Below, piece after piece: positions 33,510-47,272 of a stretch of DNA of 64,000 nucleotides. The position numbers were made by a program, and so were the translations under genes. Source of the DNA: Campanula takesimana. Taxonomy: Eukaryota > Streptophyta > Magnoliopsida > Asterales > Campanulaceae. Position 1 is the first letter of the stretch; each line of letters starts with the position of its first letter. Under the pieces are notes generated by a model that was not told the DNA's origin, searched no databases, and saw only the letters and a program-made list of their open reading frames with translations. The stretch is taken from assembly GCA_026119855.1 (NCBI GenBank), contig JAOWBW010000044.1, positions 2,108,001-2,172,000 on the forward strand, read 5' to 3'.

Positions 33510-34484
33510 TAGATTTTTACCGGCCCTCCCACTCCCCCTTCATATCACTTCCTCTCCCCCTCACACTCCATCCCTCCCTCCCGCTTCTGGTGATCTTTCT
33601 ATTGCCTTAATCACCATCTCCACAACAACACTAAATTTGACGAACCAAATTTGGGTGTTTTTTTTTCTTTTTCTAGTTTTGCTCTTTGGGTAGGGATAAG
33701 ATGGTTATTTTGGGGTTGAACTTGGTTTTTACTGATGGCTTGGAGTCTGTTAAATGGTGGTCTGGAGGCGGTTTGGTGGTGGTAGCATTGCTAAAATCAA
33801 GGGTTGTTGAAGTTGTAGAGGTTGAAGATGAGGGTAAATAGGTCATTTTCTATCTCCTAAACTAGAGCCGTCAATTTGGGTTGGAAAAAAGGTTGGCCAA
33901 ACGGGTTTGGGCCGGGCCAACCCACTATATTTTATTTTTATTTACCCTGCAAAAAAGTATCTAGAGGACACTCACTAACTAACTACATGTGCATAAGAAA
34001 GAAACCAGGGAGGCCAAAAATACAGTAACATCACTGCTGCTTTGGCCATGAATATCACTTTCTGTAGATTCCTAAGATCTCATTTTCTGCTGCTTCTGAT
34101 GACCATTTGAAAGGTTTTCATCAACACTTTTGGATCGGCCCGCCTGGCCCACCAACCCAAGGTGGGTTGGGTTGACCTTTTTCCAGCCCGCCCCGCCCCG
34201 TTTAATGGCGGGCCGAAAATGCCCTTTAAAAATCATGTGTTGTGCACATGTCTCATAAATCGTCATAAAATTAACGATTTCGTTAATTTTTACACCTAAT
34301 TGCAACAAATTGACAAACTTAGGAATTGGTTGCAATAAAATGACAAACTTAGGAATTAAATTGGCACAAATGAAAACTTAGCTAGGGTATTGCAAGTTGC
34401 AACTGTGTGTAAAACTCAGGTTACCAAATTGCAATTTGCCCAATAATTTATTTATGTTTTAATACTTCTAATAAAACACTAAAA
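33510..34484. other. Intergenic repeats, no gene
   Basis: A pyrimidine-rich run (33,520-33,600) is followed by AT-rich DNA. Stretches rich in GGGTTGG and GGGCCGGGCC (33,880-33,935) and their inverse with CCCGCCCCGCCCCG (34,135-34,215) suggest a decayed hAT-like MITE. Near 34,300-34,440 there is one arm (reverse GGGCAAATTGCAATTTGG) of another element. Confidence 0.4.
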
Positions 34485-34802
34485 AATAATGTTAGGCTTT
34501 AATTCATTTTCAACCATTGTACTTTCAACCACTCTACTTTTGAAAACCTCTCATCGTAACCACAAATAATGTTAGGCTTTAATTCATTTTCAACCATTGT
34601 ACTTTCAACCACTCTACTTTTGAAAACCTCTCATCGTAACCACAAATTCGTGTCTAATCCGTCGCTAATCCACGATTTTTGGGTTTGGATGAGAGGTTTT
34701 CCAAAGAAAAGTTGTTTTCGTGCAAAAAATAAAGTAGGATGGTTAAAGTGAAAGTCGGGTGAAAGTACGATTGTTGAAAATGAATTTAATCCAAAATGTT
34801 AT
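34485..34802. mobile_element. MITE with duplicated left arm
   Basis: An 80-bp unit (AATAATGTTAGGCTTTAATTC...) stands in tandem at 34,485 and 34,565. The right end (34,688-34,802) is its diverged inverted copy, including AAAATGAATTTAATCCAAAATG. So the left terminal arm has been doubled exactly. Confidence 0.65.
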
Positions 34803-35057
34803 GACAAGAAGAACAGTAGACCAAAAGGGTATAAGGAAGCTAACCAGGGTGATCAGCATTACAAATAGGAAGATGGACAATACATTTTCTTATCTTTTAC
34901 AAGAGCTTTACACAAAAAGGTTGTTCTACAAAATCCTACATTTTTCTACTTAATAAACACTCATAATTCATCATCATATTCCTACAAAAATTTGGAGCGC
35001 AAATTATAACTAATATAATCGGTGATTTTCAACTCCGATGTCAGCTTCTTTCTATGA
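34803..35057 (-). other. Likely 3' untranslated region of CHR4-like gene
   Basis: This is the stretch after the TAA stop (35,058-35,060) up to the MITE at 34,802. It is AT-rich with no ORF. I see no canonical AATAAA on the minus strand close to the stop, so the poly(A) site is undefined. Confidence 0.4.
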
Positions 35058-38000
35058 TTATTCATGTTCAATGACTCGATGATCTGACACAGTTCCCTCC
35101 GAGGAGACTTCTCCTTCTTCTTCTTCCTCTTTGTCCTCACCAGCCTGTTGCCTCCTATTAGGATCTGATGGAGTTTTGCTCGAGTCCCCACTTGCTGTCT
35201 CCTCTTTTTTCTCCTCTTTAAGAGAAGGGTACGAAGAAGAACCCAATGGTGGAGTGGAAAAATGAGCTTGATCTTGGTTTTCTTTTTCAGAAGAATCTGG
35301 AAGGATTTTGCTTTCGGGTAAGCTTGAACTTGTAGAGCCAGGAACTAGATTGAAAGAAGCAAGACTCAGATTTGGTTCAATCTTTTCCCTTCCTTCTGAT
35401 GTTCCACCCATTATCTGTGGGACCGGAGGGAATGGTGGGTCCCGCTTAATTTCAGACGAAGATGAGGTGGCATGGTCTCCATGGAGATTGGTTTGACCAT
35501 GGTGGCTGCTTTCGGGAACATCTTGGGGAAGAAATGAAGATGATGACCTGTGCTTCTTTTTCTTTTTCATACTCATTCGAGGATCCTTTGGCCTAGGAGG
35601 AGGCAGACCAGGAACAATGAAGGGAGGAATTGTTGGGGATTCATCTCCATATAATAAACGGACAGAATGTGCAATTGCTGAAACAGTCGGGGGCAGTTCT
35701 GGTAATTCTACGGGTCTTGCTGACGGGGCACTTACTGCCTTACGAAGCCAGTGAGGCAGCTTGTTGTCTGAAGAACTGTCATTTCCATTATCTACCTTAT
35801 CTTTCCCCATCAACTTGTGGGACACGTTTAACGATGCAGAATTCTCAGTTTCGTTTCTTCGGGACTCATTTAAGAGATTTAGAGATTGATCCATAAAATT
35901 TGGCAACGTCCATGGTCTAGTAGCTCGGATTTCATCCTCTTTTAGTGGTAGATCAAAGCCACTTGAAGAACCATTCAAACCGAGGGATCCCAAACTACTG
36001 GTCCCCAAAGAATTCAGCATAAAAGGATGTTCCATGTGTACATTTGATGAAGTTCCTGGTCTGTCAAATGGGTCCCCCGAAATATTTGCGCGAAATTTCT
36101 CGGAATTCCAAGTAGGAATATGAGGAAGACGGTCATGGTGCCAGCTCAGCTGATCAGATGTTTCCAAGTGTGGTGGCAAGTTGGATAGGAGATCACCCAG
36201 CCCCAATTTCATCTCAGTCAGGTGGGGTTCAAAACTTGGTAGACCCGCAAATCTGCTTTTGGGTTCAAAACTTGGTGGACCCACAAATCTGCTTCCGTGC
36301 AATGCACGTTTCATGATTCCATCAGATATGCTCGGGAAAATTGAAGGAGGTTTCCCTGATTTTGTTGCCTTCATTGGGTTTTGAATTGGAATAGGTGGTG
36401 TATCTGATAATATCTTTAGTTGCTCCTCCTCCCATCTTGCTGACAAGTCTTCTGCAGTACGAAACTTCGAAAATTTTAACCTTGTGTCTTTAAGCATGAC
36501 ATCCCAATTTCCCCGACCATGTCTACGAACACCAATCCATAGAAAATCGAGTTCATCTTCTGACCAATAATCTTTCATCGGTTTTTTTCTCGCCATGTTG
36601 CTTGATCCCCCAGACCCAGTTCTCATCATTATGTTCTCAAGAACCTTTCTGTGATTTTCAGGTAATGAGGATAATGTTGGCAGCATTTGACCTAAACCCA
36701 AAGTGGGATGCACCTCTTGCCCCTTCTGATTGTATAAAGGTGAGTCGTGTGGAAATTTGAAATTTGGCAATAAGGGCATTGTGGGGAGTTCTTGAACAGA
36801 AGGGTTATTTGAACCTACCATTCTTGAACCCATTGATAATCCAGGAAACAAGTTATGTTGTAAATGAGGAAGATTCCTTCCTGGAAAAGGTAATTCGGGT
36901 AGAAGGGTCTCATCAAATGGAAACTTCGAATAATCAGGGAAAGCCTCAGAACTTTCTGAAGCCTCGGGACCTTTTCCTCGTCGGTCAACAAGATTATGCT
37001 GCAAAGACAAAAACATCATAATACTGCACACTCAACGTCCAAATGAACACCCAGGAGAGAGAGGGGGGGGGAGCATACCGAACTAAATGGGAGATAGTGG
37101 TCAGGTATGTCAGTCTTGTGCTGATGCTGGAAAGAATCTGACGACACATTAGGGAGTTTAAACTTGTCAGAAACAGTCTCGTGTCCTTTAACATCAATCT
37201 CGTTCGAGGTGCCAGAGCTAGGAGCTATGTGGAATGGGAAATCCATCCCCACTCCGTGTCTTCTTTGTTTGTTGTTTGATCTTGAGATGTTCCTTTGAGA
37301 TGACTCCATCTGGTTAGCATTAGGAGCACACAGTCCAAGAACAGGTAACAAGTTATTGTTTGGCACTGAATTCACACAATCTGTTCCCTGCAAACGATGA
37401 TTAGGCAGGAAATGGTCCAGAACATGAGGGCCAAAATGGTTCGTATGCATTTCCATTAGACTGCTCATTTTAAGTTTTGGGTTCTTTCCCCGCCTCAGAC
37501 TTTGCTCAGTCTTGCTCTTTGGAGCGTCTGATCTTTGATCTGGACTATCATCTATGTTAATGATTAAAGCCTTCTCAGCAACATGCTGTTCTGATTCATG
37601 ACCGTTATTTCCATCTTGGATATTGGAAGATAGTAACGGGAAGGATTCATGTACTGAGGGCCCTTCAACAATGAAAGATGCTTCGGCGGCACTCCTCTGA
37701 GCTAATCTTTCTTTTTGTCTTGCTCTTAACTTAGCACTGCCAAGCAAATAAAGAAAGAAATTACTTGTAATATATTTACAGCTTAAGTTCAATTTTTTGT
37801 TGATGCACAGTGAGCACAGACAACTTTTTTGAAAGAAATACAGCATAACATTAAGACGATTAGGATTACATTATTACACTCCAGCTCATGATTTTCACCC
37901 AACTAATTGGGGTTTTGAAACATGCAGCTGAACTGTCCACTAATTTTCTTTAGACAGAAAAATCCTTTTACACCTCATTTTTTGTTTCACAATTTTAACC

Positions 38001-38137
38001 ATTGTCCTTCAGATGCGAACTTGTTATCCCAAAACAACCTAATGTAGAATTGTTAAAATTGCTAAAAATATGACCTATAACTATCCCTACTTTTGTGGGT
38101 AGTGACTGCGTACCTGAAGTATAATGGTTAGAATTGC

Positions 38138-38168
<31 letters not shown>

Positions 38169-41100
38169 GGTTAAAGCCGAAGCTTACGCAAAGCACGATG
38201 GTTCAAAATGTCGATAGGCTGGTTGTAAACGAACGATGAGGATGTTTGAGTTTGATCTTGCTTTTTGAGTTTTCCATTTTTTTTTTCTAATATCCATTAC
38301 ATCCATACTCCCTCCGTCCCACCTCACTTGAGACCTAAGAGGTGGGCACAATAACTAAGGAAAAAGAATAAAATAAGAAAAATGTGTGGTAGAAAATGAA
38401 GAGAAAGAATGAGTGTGGTAAATAGTAGTGTTGGTTGAATAAATTGAGTGGTGGAAAATGAAGAGAGAAGAATGAGTGGTGGGGTAGATTCAATATAAAA
38501 TTATTAAAAGTTGGCTATTTTGGGGAGGTCTCAAGTGAGCTGGGACAGAGCAAAATGGAAATAAGTTTCAAGTGAGGTGGGATGGAGGGAGTACTTGTTA
38601 AGCACCAGGTTGGCAAAAAAATAAATTGTCGCCAAAACCTCTGATTCAGTAGGAATTTAATCCAGGAACTGAATTACTGAACAAAGATATTTTCCTGAGA
38701 TCCATTAATATTTAACCCCCCCCCCCCCTTTTTTAAGAAAATCAGCTGAAGACAAAAATCCACCAAAATGACATTATGTCAAGCAAGAAAAATTAGAGCC
38801 ACCAAAATTAATCAAGAAGCTCAAATCTTTCACCACGTCTTCGACAGAAAAGGAATATATGTGCATATATCAAAGGAATTAAACTTACAACTTTGTTTTC
38901 AGAGCTCGTCCAGCTGGTGTGTACTCGCGCTCTGGCTCCGGTTCAGGCGCTGGTTCCTCCGGTGCCCCACCCTGCGTAAGCAGAAAATATCCTTGTCCAA
39001 GTCAGAAATGTAAGAGTAATTGAGAGCTTTCGTTGTAAAACCTCAGCTGTAAAAAATATAAAAAACTTGATGTGCACTTAAAAAGAAAGAACAACAACAG
39101 CTGGAAATAGGACAGATAGAAGGAGAAGTAACTCCCAAATAAAAGACATTTGTTGGGAGACCGGAAACATCATAGACCGGACACAGTTAAAAACAAAAGC
39201 CCCTTATTTGTATTAAATAAAATGGTTCGGTTGCAGAATGATGTCCGGTTGAACTCGCACATAGGGAAGTTGGTTGAACCCACAACACTTATTAAGCTTC
39301 CATTTCCCACACCTTTTTGATAGAAAATGAGTTGTCCCATCCTAATCTTCACAATATGGTTACTGGATGATAGATAAGTGGTTCCCGAGATAATTTTAAT
39401 GAAAAAAAACGGAGACTTCTAACGCATTGGCAGAGTAGCATGTGGACAAGAATCCAGTACACATGTGGAGTGTGGACATAAGTCAGCATATAATTCTGAT
39501 AGTCATTATTTTGGCGGCCACATAATTTTTTCATCTTCGAACACATTGGCAGAGTAGCACCGGGGACAAAAATCCAGTCCACTTTTGTTTTGGTCTAGCA
39601 ATGTCAATTGTTTACTCTTATTTATTTTCACTGGTCCATCACAAATTAACAGATGAGGAAATGAAGAATGGTGAGGAAACCTTCAACCACAAGTATCCAG
39701 TATTTACAAATGGATAAGACCGGACAAGATTAGATGAGCCAGTTATAGGTAGTCCAGCTATATCTTACCCATATGACAAAACTTTCAAGAGATTTTACTA
39801 CTCGAGGTAATACAGCTTAAGGTCCTACTTGGTAAATGTTGAGCAAAATACAGGTCAATGTAAAGCATTTATAATCAACTGAAATTGCCTCAACTAAAGT
39901 GCCCAAGTACTAAACAACTTAATCTCATTAAAGGTTACGACCCAATAAACTCTCAATTGAAGCTTTCTGTTAAAATGGGTCCGGGAAAAAAACAACAACT
40001 AGGGGCTTGAAGCAACCCTAACCCAACAGTCACAGAGAGGCGACAGCGAGAATACAACAGAAATGATGTCTGCAGAACAATGATGACGTATCAACGGTAG
40101 GAATCAGTTAATGAAGGCTATCAATAAAAAAGAAATAAGATTCATGACTATGACAAGATGATAAGAAAAATACACTCTTGATCATTAAGGAAATAATGAT
40201 GTTTAAGAAAAGTCTAAAACGGATGGCCAGGGTAGGTGAAGGGAACATCATCTCAATCATCAAATTGTAATGGATTTGCAATCTAAAGAGGAAGTATGAC
40301 CAAGCAATCAGATGATGAGATGATGATAATTAAAATGAGCAATCAAATGGATTATAATGCACAAGGATATATATCTTGTAAATGACAATGAGGATAGAAG
40401 CTGAAAACAGATGAGGGTCATAAAAATAATGTTCCAAGTGTTTTGAGTTTGGATCAGGCCAAAAGCGCAAAACTTTACAATAGAAAAAAAAAATCAAGCG
40501 AGCCAAAAATGGTAAAGGCTCAAAAGAAATGAACATGCTTTTGACTCTACGATGTCAGGCTGAGAGGGGCTTTCACCTGCTACATCAACAAGACTTCTGG
40601 TGTTGGGAAAGCCATATCTACGGCTTTATAGTTCAAAGTCAATTTTAACAAACTGCCGATTAACACCATTATTTGGAAACCAGCCAAAGCTAAATCTACT
40701 AATAACTTAAGGGTAAACTCCGATTTTGTCCATCATACTTTGGGCCGAGTTTCACTTTTACCATCGAACTTTATTTTTTTTCATTTTTACCTTCGTACCA
40801 CAAACAATACTATCATTTTATACTCAATTTTTTTAGTTTATACCCAAATTTGTTTCATTTTTACCGTCGTACCAAAAACATTAGTGTCATTTTACACCCA
40901 AAATTGTTATAAAATGACACCATTGTTTGTAGTACAATGGTAAGACTGAAAAAAATAAATTGATGGTAAAAGAGAAACACGCACCAAAGTACAATGGACA
41001 AAAGCGAAGTTTTCCCATAACTAAATGATGATTCATGACTTTTTTTTTTATCGCTAGAATTACTAGTAATATCTATTTATAGTTTAAAGCCTATGACGCA

Positions 41101-44100
41101 GCCCAATTAATGGATATTGCATAAGTGAGTCACCTTTTTGAAAAAATGGAACCAGGGGAAATCACATATAAAACCCTGAGAATAATCGGGCGGGGAAAAA
41201 GTTCTATTTTGGCAAAATATCACTGGCATATCAAATTCTGAAAAATGATTATCTTGAATGCTAAAGAACAGCCACAATACCTCTGTCAATGTTTCAATCG
41301 ATTGTTGAGCATATGCTTCCTTGTATGAAATTGCTTTTCTTTGCCTTTTCCCTCTACCCAAAGCTGCTTCCTCTTCACGTTTATAGTTCTCCCATCTGCA
41401 AATCAATAAAGATTAATCCAAGAGAAACATAAAATTTTAATTAGTAACTTTAAATGGTCTAAAGTTATCCATCGTTTAGTCACTTCTAAGATCTTGTCCA
41501 GCAATAGTGAACTGCTGGATCACATCACATTACACAATAACAAGGCTCCAAATCAGCCTTGCTGGGAGCAATTTCTATTTTAAAAGACGGTTTTCCTCAT
41601 CTAATTGTAGAGTAAAACAAATATGATGATACATTTCTGCAACCTGTAGATGATTTCTGTTTCAGAACCTGAAATTCATATAAATCACCATCTACTTGGA
41701 GCTCATTGCAGCAAAGTCGGTGGAGATTTTCATGGTACCTTGAGTTTATTGATCAGTATTCCTCTTCTCTACACGAAGCATACATAGACTTTTACAATCT
41801 AACAGTGCATTAGAAGGTCACCTTCTACTTAATATACAATTCTGTTAATCTGAGCTAATATGCCAGTTTTGGAACCTCTTTCCAATTTTTATGACAGCGA
41901 AAAAGCTTCTTTTTAGTAAAGAAAAAAACAAGATGCACGAGAAAAAAATGAACCTTTATATTAAAGCTATAATAAAGCATTACCAAACTGGACAAGATCC
42001 AAGAACTGACAAAGAAACAAACTCTACAACACAAGAGACTTAAGAATTACTAGACACTGTTGTCTAGAGAAAGTTACAATTTTCAGAATAATATTGTTCG
42101 CATTTTTATATTTTACTCCTAATAGTGTCAAACCGAAATAATTCTTAACTAGAGATAAACCATAGCAGAAAATTTGAGAAAAAGCAAATGAAACAAGTGT
42201 ATCTCTTTACCTCACTTTCAGAAGCCTGTCCCATTCATTTTCTTCAGTAGTAATTACTGAATTATCTTCCTTAGAATTTTGGGCAGATGCATCATCATCA
42301 GTAACCATGGGTAGTAATTCGGTTCCCCCTTGTTCTTCTGTTGGTTCATCATTCCATTCCAGAGACTGATTGGGTACCAATTGCAAAATAACATCACAAC
42401 AACAGTCCACAGTAAGTTAGATATTTAGAATGTTCATATTGGTCAATTCTAGAGCTACATACAATGAAACATGAAAAGAATATATACAAATCAAGGAATT
42501 TATGATAATATATTGCTTATGAAAGCTATTTGCATAGCATGAAAAACAATGTAGTACAAAATAGGGTGAAATCTAGTACTTTGAAACAGTGGTGGATCTA
42601 ATAAGAAGGGGAGGGGTCAACTGAACCCCCCTCCCTTCAAACTTTTATATTCATATTTTATCGTTCAAAAAAACTACTTCCTCCATCCCAATTTAATGTT
42701 CAGCCTTTGACTTTGCACGGGCATTAAGAAAATAAAGTGGGTTGAGGCTATAATTCTCCAAAACACTATTGATGATGCAAGTGGGTAAAAAGTAGGTTAG
42801 GTAAGTAGTGATTTTTTTGGAATTCTTGAACTAAAATTGTCCAAAACACTCTTCATTACTTTCCCTTTGGGTATAAAGCAGAGGGTGAACCTTAAATTGG
42901 GACGGATGGAGTATAATTCACCTCCCTACTTTTTTGAAACATACTTCGACTTAGTGGGGACCCCACATTCTAAATCAGCAAGTTTAACATTAGGCGGTTG
43001 TTGACATGTTCAGTTACATTCGTAATTACATTAAGAAGGCAGGGATTGCATTTGCAACCTCAAGAGTGCTTTGATGAAATGGATGTTCTAATAGTACGTT
43101 GGTCAAATTAAGAACTCCAAAAGTCCACTAATGAACAGGCATTATTGAAGTAACGTATACAGATAGGCACAAGCACCCATACAAAATTTGTGCGTGAGAG
43201 AGAGAGAGATAGGAAGAGAGTTTGCTAACGAGTTTCAAGTTCGCAACTTGCTCTATAGAAAAACTACAGAGTTTTAAAGTTAGGAATAAAATACCCCCTC
43301 CATCCCAGAAATTTAGTCGCATTTACATTTTGGTGGTCAACTTGATTGAACTTTGACCAAAGACTTGGGAAAAACTTATTATCCAAATGAAATTCTAAAA
43401 CTTACTGTTGATACACCAGTAAAAAAACTACCAAGAGCAAATTTTAGATTTCATTAGGATAATTAAAGTGAAGTAAATTATTGGCTAAGTTCAATCAAAT
43501 TGACCAATAAATACAAAGGACTATGTTTCCATGACGGAGGGAGTATAAAATAAGAAATAAATAAATAATAAAAATAAGAGCAAAAACCAAAAGAGCGCAC
43601 CAAAATACTGCAAGAATAAACAGGAAGATTATGGCATACCTTTACTGAGCCAAGCATATCATTCTCCATATCACCATCAGCATTATCAGGTGAACCGGAC
43701 TGGAGGGTAGAACGGTCAAGCAATTTCAATATAGAATCTTCATCCCAAACAATCTTGGTGATTCCATCAGTACATTTGTCTTGGTAGACGTCCCCCAAGC
43801 CCCCGGTCCTCCTCTTATGCTTTTGTTCAACATCAACAGGTGCTTCATCCTTGTTGTTATTATCATCAACCAAATCTTTCCCGCTCACGGAGGAATAATC
43901 ATTGAAGAGTTCCTCAGTACCCCAACGTAAAATATCTTCCACCTCCTTTTGAGATTCTGACTTGTTAACAAAAAGCTGATCAAGCATCAGTTTCTTCTTT
44001 GCAAGCTGCAAAATTCTTTCTTCAACACTGGCACGAACTACGAGCCTGTACACGAGAAGCCTTTTTGATTGTCCAATTCGATGAGCACGATTCATTGCTT

Positions 44101-47100
44101 GGATATCTGCATGAGGGTTGAAGTCGGAATCGTATATTATGACGGTGTCTGCAGTTGCCAAATTGATCCCAAGACCACAAGAGCGCGTGGATAATAGGAA
44201 GACAAACCGGTTTTTATCCTGATTAAAACGTGCAATTGCTGTTTGACGATCAGCCACACAAACAGAACCATCAACTCTCTCAAAAGTTTTGGGCCCAAAT
44301 TCAATGTTCAAATAATCCTCAAGAATGTCAAGAAGCTTTGTCATCTGTGAAAATATAAGGACCCTATGGCCTTCTTTGTGCAATACCCTAAGCATTGAAT
44401 GTAATAAAGTCAATTTTGCAGAAGCTTTAATGCGCATATCATGAAGGAATTCAGCTGTTCCGACTACGGGCTCAGTTCCCGGTATGAGATACGGATGGTT
44501 ACAAATCTTTCTCAACTGCATTACAATGTTCAGCATTGATTGCTGCCCAACCCCTTTTCCAATGTTTCGCAAAAGCTCATAGTTCTTTGTTAACATAGCA
44601 CGGTAATATTTGGCTTGAAGGGACGACAACTCAACAGGTACCATTCGCTCGGTTTTAGGGGGGATATTCTGCATGGCATCTCTTTTTAGCCTCCGAAGCA
44701 TGTGTGGGGCCACAAGTTTTTTCAGTTCTTCCACTTTCTCTGAAGTTGTAAGATCATTAAACTTCTCCTCAAACGACGTTAGAGAAGGGAAGGAAGCTGG
44801 TTGCAAGAAATACAATAAGTTATGCATCTCCCCTAAATTGTTTTGAAGAGGAGTGCCAGTCAACAGAACACGGTGCTGGAAAGAAAATGTATTGAGCATG
44901 CCGAACAGCTTACTACTTGAGTTCTTCAAACGGTGACCCTCATCAACCACAAGAACTTCCCAAGGAACTCCACGTAGATGTGAAGAATCAGCAAGAACCA
45001 TTTCGTAAGTAGTTAAAAGAACATTAAATTTATAAGAATCCGTCTTCCTCTTTGATCCATCTGGAATACTACCATGCCATTCAAACTGCCGAATTAAAGC
45101 TCTTGCTTTTGCACCACCATGGTACTCCACAACATTCAGCTTCGGAGCCCATAACGAGAACTCAGCCATCCAGTTAGGCATCGTCGACAAAGGAACCAAA
45201 ACTAGACAAGGCAATCTAACGTTAAACTCAAAGTTCAATGATGATATAAAAGAAAGCGCAGAGACTGTCTTCCCAAGACCCATCTCATCAGCAAGTATCA
45301 CATTTTTGGATAACTGCCAGCATTTACGCAACCAGTTCAATGCTTCGAGCTGATGTGGGAACAATGAACCTCCTACCAGCTCTTTTGGCTGATCACTAAG
45401 GGTAACTACATCCAGTTTTTGATTATTTCCTTTTTTTCTTAGTGTATCATCCGCCAAAGTATTTTTTTCAACTACTTGTCGCTCAAATTGCATAAATAGA
45501 TCAATCAGATGAGACGATCTAGCAATCACGGGTTCATCTATCTTCTCCCAGGTGCACTCATCATAAGAAAGACCAGTCCATTTAACAAAAACTTTAGTTG
45601 AACCATCGGCATATGAATTAAGGGCAACCACTCGCTGCGGTATCTTCCACTGTTCCTCACAAATGTTTATCACCGCTGTCCCATACTTTGCCTTGTAATT
45701 GTCTAGTTTTCTCTTTGCCAAGACCTTCAACTGGGATTCAGAAATCCAACTGTTGTGTATATGAGATTTTCCAACCCACTTAACCAAAAACTCATATGAG
45801 ATTGACTCTTCTTTAGAGGATAAAGAATCAACCAAGACAGATTCCTTATTTGTTTTCATACGAGAGCTAATTGTTTCCATTTCTACATCCACCCCTTTTA
45901 TGGCTGCCATATCAGGAGAGATCGGTCTTTCATGACCTTTGCCATGTTCACTATGTTTTGGGTTAACATCAATTTCTTCTCCAGTCAAACTTTGTTCACT
46001 CACCGCAGTAGTACGATTACTTTCATCAATTACAGCTGTAGAAATAGGATTCTTGACATCACTAGTTATTACAGGTATTGAATCCTTTTCCTTACAATCA
46101 TTGGTCAAAGAACTTTCATTTTTATCAATGTTCTTCACCCTCATATCATCCTCAATTTGGCTCTGCCCATTGGAATGTCTCAAATTATCCTCAGCACAAG
46201 CAGCAAGGTTTTCAGGATCCACCATCTGTGAAGTCGAATTGAGGCTGGTTTCATCAGATGGTTGCTTATAGTTGCCTAGATCCAGCAAATCCTCTGGATG
46301 CGTGTCAGAGGTATCCGCCACAGAGATGAGAGCAGAGCCTTGTATTCGACAGCCCAAAACCCGATCAACCTGAGGCATTAATTTTCATAATATAAGCATA
46401 TGTGAACATCTGTATGTGTATGTGCCTCTTTTCCTTTCTCTCCCTTCGTGAGAGAGAGAGAGGAAATTTTTTCCCCAGTAAGAAAAGAGAGATATATTAG
46501 AAAGAAAAGGAATGTATATATGGACAAGAAGCCCACTGATTTAGTGAAGCGCAGTGACAGGCATGTAAACAGGACAGGAAAAAAAAAAGGAGAAGATTAA
46601 ACAATGAAACCTGAAGCAGCGTGTGTGTGTGTGTGTATAAAACACACACGCGCACACACACGCGCACATATACACAGTATGCTTTCTTCAGATCATGACT
46701 ATGGACAATCATTGAGAAAAAAGATATCGCATTGAATAGGGCAGCACGAGAAATATTATTTCCATTTTACTTTATAGCACATCAATTTGCTTGTTGCACG
46801 GACATTAGATAATGCATCAAAACATTTTTGGTAGGAAAAGAAAGTTTTTGAAGCCAATCTTTGTGTAGATTCAGAACTTATGAATAACTTTTCTAAATAG
46901 CCTCTTGGTAATCATGATTTTCTCTTTTCTTAAAAGTTTCTTTTTATTCCCCCACCCCCAATGATGTTTGTGTGCGCTTGTCCATGCACGAGTATCCACG
47001 TGATTGTGATGTGTCATTATGACCCTAAAGTAAAGGTGAGTTAGTAAATTCTTACTTCCTCCGTCCCAGCTCAAGGTACGGCACAATAATTAAAGAGTGA

Positions 47101-47213
47101 ATATATGTATTGAAACTTATTGTACGTGGGAGGATGTTGTGAGTGTGATAAGTGAGTGGGATTTACAAGTGGGCACTCAATTTAGTTTAAGTAGGACAAG
47201 TGGGGTGGGGTTA

Positions 47214-47272
<59 letters not shown>

